Part shown: positions 20,513 to 30,264 of the stretch, one piece after another | Layout: every line of letters begins with the position of its first letter | Numbering within the stretch: the first letter of the stretch is position 1 | Position numbers and translations under genes: made by a program | Source of the DNA: Cryoendolithus antarcticus | Taxonomy: Eukaryota; Ascomycota; Dothideomycetes; Cladosporiales; Cladosporiaceae | DNA length: 64,000 nt | NCBI GenBank assembly: GCA_002077065.1 | Contig: NAJO01000021.1 | Location: 1 to 64,000 of the forward strand | Direction of reading: 5' to 3' | Notes under the pieces: generated by a model | What the model saw: the letters and a program-made list of their open reading frames with translations, nothing else | Told to the model about the DNA's origin: nothing | The model's database searches: none

Positions 20513-21127
20513 TGGCATCGACAGCCGGATATTAGATCAACGCTTTGGCAGCGACTCTCCGGCGCGCAGTACGTCGACCGTTTCGCTCCACCTGACCGCC
20601 GATTCCGATACTGTGCCATGTTAGCCATTCGGATTCATATCTGCGCTCGGACAATGACTTTGCCCCGTCGCACTGCTCTTCCAATCGAGGACAACCATCT
20701 CTTCCTGACCCAATCCGACCGGCGGTGGTATTCTTACCAGGGAAAACACTGGCGGTCTCCAGCTTCCAGCTCCACGATCCTGATCACGCATGAACGTCAG
20801 AGCTGCGTGGCATAGCGCTTCCAAGCCTTCGTCCCCAGACGCCTTGTCCCTGTTGTGACACAAGGGCAGCTGCTAGCGCGGAGAGTCTCGAGTATGCCGA
20901 TGGGCCATCAGATCCCGAGGCTCACATCGACAAAGAGACGAACCGACCGCCAATGACACGAGTGCTTGGCCGCTTCGTCGGCGGCTTGCTGAGGTGGTCT
21001 CGTGCCGTCGAATTTGACAACCGTAAGTAGCCCGAGTAGCAACCGTCGGAAACAAGTGTGTTGCACACCGCCGCAAGTCAGCTTTCCCCCAATACCCGCT
21101 GAGCTGGTCGTCTCACTCAGAAACATC
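20513..21127. other. Intergenic
   Basis: The 3' flank of the HET-S-like gene and promoter of the cutinase-like gene. No supported feature was seen. Confidence 0.5.
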
Positions 21128-21938
21128 ATGCATACCACCCAGTTCCTGCCCCTTCTCCATGTCCTCTATTCTCCGACATCCGCCTCATCCCTTCTCCCCC
21201 GCGCCCCCACCTGCGTCAAAGGCCTCTACATCATCTCCGCGCGCGGCTCGACCGAAGCGCCAGGCGAAGGGAAACTAAGCCAGGTCTTCAGTGCGCTGAA
21301 GGCCAAAGTCCCAAACTCCATCCCAGTAGCCCTGGATTACCCGGCTACAATATACCCTACGACACTTGATCTCTCGGTCTTCGATCCAAGCCAGTACTAC
21401 CCAGAGAGTCCGGAGGAAGGACTCGCGGCTATGAAGAGCCTTGTGACGGATCATGTCGATTCGTGTGGGAGCGCGAGTCGTATCGTCCTGCTGGGTTGTA
21501 GTCAGGGTGGTCAAGTGGTTTCCGAAGTCCTTGCTGGCGGGCTGTTGAACACGCCTCTCGACGCGGAATACAAGAAGTACAGTGGAGGTCCTCCACGTAT
21601 TGACTCTCATGACATGTTCCAATGCTTACGTCCCACCCAGTCACTACAGCCGTCGGTTTCGGCGACCGCTCTTCGTCACCCACTCTTCCTACTCCGCCGG
21701 TAAGAGCACGCACGACGGCGTCTTTTCGCGGCGGCTAAATGCTGCGTCGCAGAAATTGCTGAGTGAATGTGGTGGGAAGTACTGGAGCTACTGCACCGAG
21801 AGTGATTATTATTTATGCAGTAGTGTGATCACGCCCGGAGTGAACGCTGATGTTGCGGGAGACATTCATAGGGTGGAGGTAGCGACTTGGACGGACGTGG
21901 CGGAGGCGTTCGTCGCCGGACTGGCTGGGGAAAGCTGA
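21128..21938 (+). pseudogene. Cutinase / acetylxylan esterase family (CE5) gene with a 1-nt frameshift
   Basis: Exon 1 (21128-21581) encodes a signal peptide, a paired cysteine, an Ala-Arg-Gly-Ser-Thr-Glu loop and the nucleophile elbow Gly-Cys-Ser-Gln-Gly-Gly. The 59-nt intron is 21582-21640. Exon 2 begins in the correct frame (Thr-Ala-Val-Gly-Phe-Gly-Asp). At about 21664-21670 the frame must shift by one base to reach the conserved remainder: Gly-Lys-Ser-Thr-x-Asp-Gly-Val-Phe, then the Cys-x-x-Ser-Asp-x-x-x-Cys segment with the catalytic Asp, then the catalytic His near the C-terminus. One missing C in GACC(C)GCTC would explain it. Read as given, the protein loses catalytic Asp and His. This is either a recent pseudogene or a homopolymer sequencing error. 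Family members hydrolyse cutin or acetylated xylan outside the cell. Confidence 0.75.
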
Positions 21939-22444
21939 GGAGAGGTTAAAGGAGATAGAGGAAGGACATATAGTGAGGAGTGACGGGAGATGACAATCGG
22001 ATCTGCGAAATCGCGAGATCGCCTTTGGTCAGTCCTCGTAGTGCGGAACCGAGACCTCTCTCATTTTATCATACCCAATGTTCATACTTCTGCAATGAAG
22101 TGAGAGAATTGAGGACAACATCGTGAGATGCAAACCCGGTGATCAAGCCAAAAAACATGCAAAAGGGAAGGGTCGCCCTCTGCGACATCTGCTCCACTGG
22201 CTTGTGTGGTCCAGCTACTTCCCTGTCTGAATCCCTCTAAACACAGTATATAAAGTGTGCTACCTGAGTGCTTGCAGCTACCACGGAAATTTGCTCGGAA
22301 AGGCGCATGGCGGTGAAGATCGTTGGAGAGAAAGATCTGTTCATAAGTGCACACTGAGTGCATGATCTGGATTCCATGTGTGTGACTGTTGTACATGTGT
22401 CTGCTCCACTGCTATCAGTACACTTTTCAGCCACTACGATTAGG
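21939..22444. other. Intergenic between convergent genes
   Basis: No gene is supported. A 19-base segment at 22277-22295 recurs at 48564-48582 with one mismatch. Confidence 0.45.
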
Positions 22445-23714
22445 CTACGGCGTCTTTTCCCAATCGACCTTGCCGCTCCGCACGGTGGCGAAGCTCATGC
22501 TCGTTGACTTCAGATTGGTTGCCGGCGTGTCTCCCAAGAGAGAGGCGCCAGCTTCGGCAGCAGATGTCAATGACTTTGCCGGAGGCACAATGCCGGCTGG
22601 ACTGTCGGCGATCTCGTTCACGTCTCGGGCGGTTAGCACGTCACGCAGGGCGCCGCCGCGGGACTGTATTAGGATTGTGACTGGACCGCGGAAGTGGAGG
22701 AAGAGCTGTGTACGATCAGTGATATGCGCTCATAGTATGGCTTCGTCAGACCTACCCGGTCGCCCCATATTGTTCGCCGAGCCGTCGTCCGTACAGCATA
22801 CGCAGTATTGCTCAGGAACCTCCAGATAGTCGTCTCCCGCATCGTTCGCCAGAACCGCGACTCTGAGAACCATGCGGTCTTCGGGATCTGCAGCCTCAGC
22901 ACATTCGCCTTGAAGCGATACGCCTGCGGCGCATTTGGCATCTGGCTGTACGCCACCACATTGCTGGGATGTAAGACATACTCCTCACCAGTCTTCAGTG
23001 TGACTTGATGGATCTGTCCTCGACCACTCAGAGCGAGTAAGCCTCGTCCAGTGACGTGTGTATTACCCCAGTGTGCTAGACTCTTGGTCCGTTAGTCTTC
23101 TGTCTGCGTTGCGTGGAGTGACTGCAGCTCACCATTTTCGTGTTCACCCTCGGCGACAGACTTAACGTATGTCCCGTCCACGCCAATAATGCATTCCGCT
23201 GCGCTATGATCCAGTCCAGCCGTCCGTCGAGATGTACCACTACCATGGACGTGATAGCTGATCGCGTCGCGATTAGGGCTGTGTAGGGCGTATTCGATGT
23301 GACCTTCTGGTACACGAACGGTACACCGAGGAAGGCTCTTCGGAAGGGACCAAGTAGTGACAGTGTAGAGACGGCATCTTCGGGCTTGCCATTGAAGCCC
23401 ACCAATGTGCCTTTCCGTGCGTACAGGTTCTGGGAGGCGGAGATGGAGGCTGAGAGGAGGGAGAATGGGCTGCTTAGCACTTCGAAGCGTGCATCTAAGT
23501 CTTGTTAGTCATGAAGCCCAATTCGGCAGAATGTCACAGTCATACCGGCGCCTGTTGTGCTCGCGCTGCTGGCACTGGCCGGGCTTAAGCTCTGCGATGG
23601 CTCGGTGGAGGAGGGTGTTGGGCTGATATGGACCAAGCGGCGAGATGGGACATTACTGCGCCTTAGTGTATGCCGGCATGATGCGCATGCGGGCTGCAGT
23701 ATGCGATGCCGCAT
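22445..23714 (-). CDS. AIM24: AIM24-like mitochondrial protein (four exons)
   Basis: Exons are 23546-23714, 23133-23494, 22756-23082 and 22445-22705. Introns are 51, 50 and 50 nt, two of them with GACTAAC branch sites. The protein is 372 residues. The N-terminus is an Arg-rich mitochondrial presequence. The body follows the AIM24 family: Ser-Pro-Phe-Ser-Leu-Leu-Ser, then Ala-Arg-Lys-Gly-Thr-Leu-Val-Gly, then Trp-Thr-Gly-His-Thr-Leu, then Ala-His-Trp-Gly-Asn, then a Gly-Arg-Gly beta turn. In yeast Aim24 is an inner-membrane protein that supports the MICOS complex and crista structure. It is divergent from the alpha/beta hydrolase gene, 446 bases away. Confidence 0.85.
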
Positions 23715-24160
23715 TGTGTATGCCTCCTCTCACCAAGCTCACGATGAGGTCGCGTAGAGCTCTTTTGGTACGCGCGGGTTTACCTCGGGACTACGTTTGG
23801 AGAGCAGTTGCAGATGGACCTCACATCTTGGTACCACTGTTCATGCTTGGAAGAGTCCATCATATATTGCCGGGACTGCAGAAGTCGGTACTCATCACTG
23901 TTGTCCAGTCGTGTGGCCACCAAGTCTTCTACCCATAGACTCGCTTTCGATGTCGCCCGTCCCATGCACACACGGCAAGCCCCCTCGCCAGGATCATGTA
24001 GGTAGCAATTTACTTCCTCGCGTATACCACATCTCCCGTCTCGCTCGCATTCAACTCGTCCCCTCCTCCATTTCTCTACTCTACTGCTGCGACTGACATT
24101 GCACAATCAGCCACATTGCGTCGCATTCAGACCATTAATTCTGGTTTCAGCACGACTCTC

Positions 24161-25219
24161 ATGGCTTCGATCAATGCAGAAGGCAAACCACTTGAGACTT
24201 CGGCAATCTTCCCGAGCTCATCTGCAATCGAAACTTCCAATGCAGGTTCAACGCAAAATCCGGCCTGGTGCGACTTCAAAGCCTGCATCGACGTTATCCA
24301 CAGATCGTCTAGCCACCAGAAGTTCTCTCTCCCTGGGGGCCGCTCACTCGGCTTCGCGACTTTCGGAGCCGAGTCTGGCCCAACGGTATTCTACCTACAT
24401 GGCCTCGGTGACAGTCGCCTGACAGGTGCGTGGTTCCATGATGCCTGTCTCGCACAGAGCATTCGGCTCGTTGCCGTCGACCGCCCCGGCATTGGTCTAA
24501 GCGACCAGCATGGTGACCGCACTGTTCTGAATCATGCGGAAGACATTCGCTTCTTAGCGCAGCATTTGAGCGCAGCCACTTATGGCGTGATGGGAGTCAG
24601 TGGCGGTGGCATTTACGCCCAGGCCTGTGCCTACGCCTTGCCTGCTTCCGAGCTCAAAAGCGTCGCCATCGTTGCCGGCATGGGCCCATTCCACTTGACA
24701 ATGGCGTACTCCAACTGGACGACCTACACTGTCTTCAGCGCATTCAAGCTCCTCCCCGCTATACCCCGCTGGGCCTACTCCAGGGAACTGGAGCAGCTCA
24801 AAGCTCAATCCCTAGAAGACTACACCAACATGAGCAAGGCCCGCATGAGTGCATGGTACCTCCGCTTCGTCGGCCCTGACGCAAAGGATCTTGCACTCAT
24901 GCGGGACGATGAATTCCTCGCCTGCGTATACGAGGCAATACGTGAAAATCATAATATTGAAGATCACATGATAGAGAGAGCAGTCATCTGCGCAAGTGAT
25001 CCAGGCTTCACATTGGATGCGATCAGACCGACCTTGCCGATCACTCTGTGGTACGGGAAAAGGGACGCAAGTCTGAGCCCAGCTGTTGGCCAAGCAATCC
25101 GCGATGCGATCGGTGGATCTGCGAGGCTGATCACAAGGGATGAAGCGCACCTGAGTCTCGTGATCGGGTGCAGGAGGGAAATCGTTGCGACTATGGCGCA
25201 GCAAATACTGCATGACTAG
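24161..25219 (+). CDS. Alpha/beta hydrolase
   Basis: A single exon encodes 352 residues. ATG 24161 is chosen because the upstream extension starts at TTG. The fold is shown by an oxyanion-hole His-Gly in Tyr-Leu-His-Gly-Leu-Gly, the nucleophile Ser147 in Gly-Val-Ser-Gly-Gly, a likely catalytic Asp302 (Tyr-Gly-Lys-Arg-Asp) and His330 (Glu-Ala-His-Leu). Residues about 180-260 form a helical lid. No signal peptide is present, so it is probably intracellular. The substrate cannot be inferred. The first 50 residues are Ser/Thr-rich and poorly conserved in appearance. Confidence 0.8.
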   Translation: MASINAEGKPLETSAIFPSSSAIETSNAGSTQNPAWCDFKACIDVIHRSSSHQKFSLPGGRSLGFATFGAESGPTVFYLHGLGDSRLTGAWFHDACLAQSIRLVAVDRPGIGLSDQHGDRTVLNHAEDIRFLAQHLSAATYGVMGVSGGGIYAQACAYALPASELKSVAIVAGMGPFHLTMAYSNWTTYTVFSAFKLLPAIPRWAYSRELEQLKAQSLEDYTNMSKARMSAWYLRFVGPDAKDLALMRDDEFLACVYEAIRENHNIEDHMIERAVICASDPGFTLDAIRPTLPITLWYGKRDASLSPAVGQAIRDAIGGSARLITRDEAHLSLVIGCRREIVATMAQQILHD

Positions 25220-25479
25220 TGGTCGTTTGAACGAACTACTGTTGCGCAACACGCGTGAGGATACTCATCTACACCGCTGACATCGCTGCTGTGGGCGTCC
25301 GCATCGACGTAAATGGAGGGATCTCCTGCACCTGCGGCTCAACTGTCCGCAATACCAAGAAGCTTCCCGAAGACGATGGCATTCACGAGTAAACAGACGG
25401 ACGTGACAAGCACCTCTCACTTGCTCAGAGATGCGATGAAAAGGACGTGGTCTCGCGTCGTAGTGTCGGTTGAGCTCTC

Positions 25480-25959
25480 ATGCTCGTCCTCCGCATCGAG
25501 CAACTCTGTCCCGAATGCAGCTGGACCGAGATCTGTCAGCGCTGCCACCCTCCGCAGAACACTTGCTTCCAATCGCGAATCTGTCGACTCCCAGCGTCAA
25601 GCCCGACACCAACAATCGCGACGTCTCCAGACGACAGCTCATCTCACTACAGTCCCTCTGCGCCAGCTCCGCCCGACTTGAGAGCGCTGGTTAGGGAACA
25701 CGAAGCCAATTCGAAGCGCGACGGCGATCCGCCAGAATACGCCATGGCCAAGAAGGCTGCTATCGATCTCGAGCTCGCTGGTCGCCGCGACGGACATACT
25801 TTTGGCGACTTGCGATCTGCGGCGAAGGCGACAGGCAGACTGCGTGAGGCCAAGGCTTGGTGCATCACTTCATTCCAGCGCAAGACCAAAAAGCTGGAGC
25901 ATCAGTTCGGGGTCAATTTTCGCCGCGGTCGGATGTCCAAATGGGGTGCACAAGCGTAA
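25480..25959 (+). CDS. Small hypothetical protein
   Basis: The frame of 159 residues starts at ATG 25480. The last 90 residues look protein-like, with two charged helices (Ala-Met-Ala-Lys-Lys-Ala-Ala-Ile-Asp-Leu-Glu-Leu and a Lys/Arg-rich C-terminus). The N-terminal 60 residues, with several cysteines and a Ser/Pro stretch, look less convincing and might belong to an unrecognised upstream exon. No known domain was recognised. Confidence 0.35.
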   Translation: MLVLRIEQLCPECSWTEICQRCHPPQNTCFQSRICRLPASSPTPTIATSPDDSSSHYSPSAPAPPDLRALVREHEANSKRDGDPPEYAMAKKAAIDLELAGRRDGHTFGDLRSAAKATGRLREAKAWCITSFQRKTKKLEHQFGVNFRRGRMSKWGAQA

Positions 25960-26521
25960 TGTGACAAGGAGGTGAAGGCAATGAAGTAGAGGAGATTTGC
26001 TAGGTTCGCGCTGGAAAGTTGAGGTCCGCTGGGGAAGTCGCAAGTCTGGCTGCTGTTAGAAGAGCTCGAAGAATCGGGAGTGTATCCAGCGTGACTGTCT
26101 TTGAACGGACTTAAAGAGGGCTTTTGTCCTCTCGCAGGAAATCACTTGTATCCTCGCATGGACACGATAGCATCGTCATACGAGCGCGACGCAATTGATA
26201 TCAGCGCAAGCAAACATCACCTTCGCTCCCGTGCCTTACTTGTAGACATAGCCAAAGAATTTCAACATCGTGAACTGCAACGGCGGAACATGAAACGCGG
26301 CGCTTGACCCTGACGTGAGCGTTGTGACGTTTCACATGATCCCTGTCAGCGAGGGGTTCAAAGTATGGGGTTGAGCCAGACCACGTTCAATGCAGTCCAA
26401 TTTATTGTGCCCAACACTTTCGCAACATTGCAACGCCACACTCGTTTGGACATGTTTGCATGATTCATAGTAGCGAGACGGAGATACGTGATCACTACCA
26501 GCTTCGGACTGCAGCGCCGAG
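25960..26521. other. Intergenic, 5' flank of the BAR gene
   Basis: No supported feature was seen. Confidence 0.45.
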
Positions 26522-27934
26522 ATGAACGTCAATAAGAAATTCGACCGGTTCAAGCAATGGGGACGTGAACGCTTGGGTGCAGATGGCAGCAAGACTGATT
26601 TGGGCGATGAGTTCAGGTCGTTGGAGACAGAGATGACGCTGCGGAATGATGGTGTGTACGCTAGTCCTTTGCAAACATGGAGTCGCTTGCTGACTATAGA
26701 TCAGGTATGGACCGACTTGGGCTATGCTCAAACGCCTACATCAAATCGTTGTCCCGCCGCGATCAAGGGGAGGGCAAAGAGAAGCAGCTGCCAATTGGCT
26801 ACTTCGGCAGCACACTCGCCAGTCATGGCGACGACTTCGAGCCGGACTCTGAGTTTGGCCAATGCTTAGGTCAGCTCGGACGAGCCAACGAGCGGCTCGC
26901 ACGTGTCCAGGAGACTTACGTTGCGAACGCGACTTCCAGCTGGCTGGAGTCTGTGGAGCGCTCGCAGATCCAGATGAAGGAGTATCAGAAAGCCAAGGCG
27001 AAGCTGGAGAGCCGGCGTCTAGCTTACGATACAGCGCAGCGCAATGTACAGAAGATGAAGAAGGAGGACTTCAGGGCGGAAGAGGAGCTACGAAGTCAGA
27101 AGGCGAAGTATGAGGAGAGTAGTGAGGACGTGTACAGGCGGATGTTGGATATCAAGGAGGCTGAGGCGGATAGTATTGCGGATTTGTCGAGCTTCCTGGA
27201 CGCGGAGCTGACGTACTATGATCGGTGTCGGGAGGTGCTACTGCAGGTCAAGAGGGAATGGCCGGCGTATGTTATTCTGCTTTTGGATGTCTACTCACGA
27301 TGTCGATGCTAACATGCGTCTCAGTGCTACCGCACCATCACGATCCGACACGGCCTCTCCTGTCAACGGTCTCGCCCGCCGCGGTACACGGTCTCGCTCT
27401 AATACAGCATCCTCGTTTACTGCCGGTGGCTTCCCGCGTATAAGCGAAGAGCCAGTCATCGGCGCACCCGCACGAATCAGCTCGCGTCTTCCATCAGGCC
27501 AGAACTCCCCTCGTCGCGAACTACCCGGCTTCGATCTACAAATGCCTGCCCGGCCGACGATCGGCAGGACGAACTCCAACTTCGAAGGCCCATCCGCACG
27601 CGATGTAAGCCCAGCAGGTGGCGTGAATCGCCTCTCTCGCGTCCCCACAGCAGATAGCGTCTCGATCTCAGCTGCTAGGCTGAACCTGCGAAACACTCAA
27701 GCACCTGCGTCTCAATATGGCGGCATCAGTGCAGGGAACATCTTTGACGACGACTCGCATAGTGAGCATCACTCAGATGGGTCTGACTTCGCGCCTTCGA
27801 ATCAAAGACGACAGAGTTGGGTTGATGGAAAAAAACCGCCTCCTCCGCCACCACCGAGCCGGGCGAAGAAGCCGCCTCCACCTCCGCCACTCAAGCGAAG
27901 TGCGTTGAGTGAAAGTCAGGTCAGCCAGTATTGA
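26522..27934 (+). CDS. Endophilin-like BAR-domain protein with proline-rich tail (three exons)
   Basis: Exons are 26522-26651, 26705-27266 and 27325-27934. Introns are 53 and 58 nt. The protein is 433 residues. Residues 1-235 form a BAR domain of the conserved fungal type: Lys-Lys-Phe-Asp-Arg-Phe-Lys-Gln-Trp at the start, Glu-Asp/Asp-Phe-Glu-Pro-Asp-Ser-Glu-Phe-Gly in the middle, Asp-Ala-Glu-Leu-Thr-Tyr-Tyr-Asp-Arg-Cys in helix 3. BAR dimers bind and bend membranes in endocytosis. Residues about 240-433 are Ser/Arg-rich and disordered, and end in two polyproline runs that could bind SH3 domains. The N-terminal helix may insert in membrane. Confidence 0.83.
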
Positions 27935-28209
27935 TATTAAATCGACAGACGTAGGAACGCGGGATGTGGTGGCTGCTTCATTTCACGACGGGGGTCACGA
28001 TTCGGGACTGCATGGGAGGGATCTTACTATACCCAGTCATGTTGATACCGTTCGAGCTTCACCACCCAACATTATGTCTCCCATTTGGAGGTCGTTCAAG
28101 CGCTAGACGCATGTTGCTTGGCGCTATATGTCTATCTCTTACTTACGTTCCCCATTGTAGACCGTTCAGGTAACCTGCCAATGCGTTCCACTTCTTCGTA
28201 CGGGCAATA

Positions 28210-29703
28210 TCAAGTCCGATAATCCCCATTGATAGTCACATATTCATGGCTGAAATCGCAAGTCCAGAAAACAGCTTCACGCTGGTCCTCATCACCCATT
28301 CGCCCCGGCCGATCATCGAGGTTGACGAGGATTTCCAGGTCCTCCGCTTCCAGAATCTGCTTCGCACGCGCCTCATCAACCTTCTCCGGCTCACCACGTA
28401 CAAGCAACCGCAGCTCCTCACTACCATCTGTAGGTAGGAAGCTCACGCTCGTGTTCCCCGGCTCAAAGCCAATAGGATTGCTGCGCATCGGAATCTCAGG
28501 CGAGTCCATGAGCATTGGCGCATACCCGATCGCGCACAGAATGCGTCCCCAATTGGCATCCTTGCCATACAGCGCGGTCTTCACCAGCGAGCTCGTGGCA
28601 ATGCTGACGGCTGCGCGCTTCGCTACCATGATGTTCTTGTCCGAACGCACGCGGATTGTGACGAATTTCGTCGCGCCCTCTCCGTCACGCACGATGAGTT
28701 TGGCGAGGTCTCGCATCAGGTCCGTCAGTGCGGCTTGGAAAGCGATGTGGTCTGGATCGGTGGATGGGGCCGGCCTGAGATCCTTCTTCTTCAATCGGCC
28801 GTTCTTACTGTACATTTCAGGGTAAGCTAAGGGTTGCACGCCTTCGGGTGTTGCGGCGGCGTTGGCGAAGAAGGCTACGGTGTCGTTGGTGCTCGTGTCG
28901 CCATCCACGGAGATACTGTTGAATGTTGTGTTGGCTGCTTCACGCAGGATGGTCTGCATTGAATCCGGATGAATGGCTGCATCTGTACAGACGATGGCGA
29001 GCAAAGTGGCCATGTTTGGATGGATCATACCGGCGCCTTTTGTCATGCCTGCGATGCTGTAGGTTGTCTGGGGATGGGAGGGTAGGGTGAATGTTCGTGA
29101 GATTAGCTTCGGGAAAGTGTCAGTGGTGCAGATAGCCTGAGCCGCATTCATCCAGTGTTGGTGATTAGATCCAAGTGCCGCGTAAGCTTTTGGTATCGCA
29201 TTTGTGATTTTGTCTATTGGCAGCTGCTGGCCGATGACTCCAGTGCTCATGACGATCGTCTGAGGGACGCACTCGGCGGCGGCACCAGAACAGGCATCTG
29301 CTGCAGTCGACATAGCCTGGGCGTTCTGACGCCCTTCGATCCCAGTGACAGCATTGGCACAGCCGGAGTTGACTACGACGCCTCGGAAACCCTCTGATCG
29401 TCGCTGCTCCAGCAAGTCCCTTGACACAGTAACGGGTGCCGCCTTGAAGAGGTTTCGCGTGAATATCGCTGTTGCTGGGCAGGGCTTCTCGGAAATGATC
29501 AGGGCCACATCATCGTACTTCGTGTTTGACGCCTTTACGCCAGCGTGAGCGCTGCCTGCCAGGAACCCTTTCGGGTATGTACCGGTCGTGGGCACATACT
29601 TTTGTTTGGCGGCTGGAATCGATCGCTCAGCTGGAGCAGAGTAGTTGCGGTACTGTGACAGACTCAAGCAGACTCGCTTCATCGTCGAACGACTTTGAGC
29701 CAT
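28210..29703 (-). CDS. argJ: ArgJ: mitochondrial glutamate N-acetyltransferase / N-acetylglutamate synthase
   Basis: A single exon encodes 497 residues. The enzyme moves the acetyl group from N-acetylornithine to glutamate, closing the acetyl cycle of arginine biosynthesis, and can also acetylate glutamate from acetyl-CoA. The ArgJ autocleavage site is visible as Asn-Met-Ala-Thr-Leu-Leu, with the nucleophilic Thr233 that becomes the N-terminus of the beta chain. Other family features are Asn-Ser-Gly-Cys-Ala-Asn-Ala, Ser-Thr-Gly-Val-Ile-Gly and Asp-Gly-Asp-Thr-Ser-Thr-Asn-Asp. The first ~25 residues are basic and Ser-rich, as expected for mitochondrial import. It is tail-to-tail with the BAR gene. 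Confidence 0.93.
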   Translation of the reverse strand: MAQSRSTMKRVCLSLSQYRNYSAPAERSIPAAKQKYVPTTGTYPKGFLAGSAHAGVKASNTKYDDVALIISEKPCPATAIFTRNLFKAAPVTVSRDLLEQRRSEGFRGVVVNSGCANAVTGIEGRQNAQAMSTAADACSGAAAECVPQTIVMSTGVIGQQLPIDKITNAIPKAYAALGSNHQHWMNAAQAICTTDTFPKLISRTFTLPSHPQTTYSIAGMTKGAGMIHPNMATLLAIVCTDAAIHPDSMQTILREAANTTFNSISVDGDTSTNDTVAFFANAAATPEGVQPLAYPEMYSKNGRLKKKDLRPAPSTDPDHIAFQAALTDLMRDLAKLIVRDGEGATKFVTIRVRSDKNIMVAKRAAVSIATSSLVKTALYGKDANWGRILCAIGYAPMLMDSPEIPMRSNPIGFEPGNTSVSFLPTDGSEELRLLVRGEPEKVDEARAKQILEAEDLEILVNLDDRPGRMGDEDQREAVFWTCDFSHEYVTINGDYRT

Positions 29704-30264
29704 TGGAGGCAGTCCTTGGAATAAGTTGTTTCAAGTGTTGAAATGCGTTAGCCGTCCACGATATCTTACCCCTCAGAGGACACTACATGTAATCATCTCC
29801 AGTCAACCAGTCTTCACGTCGCCCGGCGTCGGTGGTTGATCGAGTCTTCACAGTGAGAGATTTTCACTGCATCTCAGAACAGGCACCCAGTCATATTGAT
29901 CTGCAGGGCGTGGGATTATATTAAGATTTGCCGCTACGCGGCTAGACCCGAGTCGCTTCGTTCCCCGCGATTCTGCAGGTATCAACATCGTTCGTCGACC
30001 CGACCATTTCGCCATCGTGCGAGCGCAACTCGGACAAGTGCGGCCCGTGGACGACTGCGGTCAGTCTACTAGTATGATCCGTGAAATCCATCTTCCGCTT
30101 GAAAGCGTGGGAATTACTACGCATCAAGTGATGCATTGTTGCTCAAACCACAGGCCGACAGTGGTACTGAACGGCTACGTGCTGTACACCTGACCATGCT
30201 TCATGCAGTGCGAAAGTCATTCTCCTGTTCGGAGTTTCATCCCTTGTACAACGACCCGTTAATC
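29704..30264. other. Intergenic
   Basis: Promoter side of argJ and 3' flank of the RVS161-like gene. No supported feature was seen. Confidence 0.5.
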
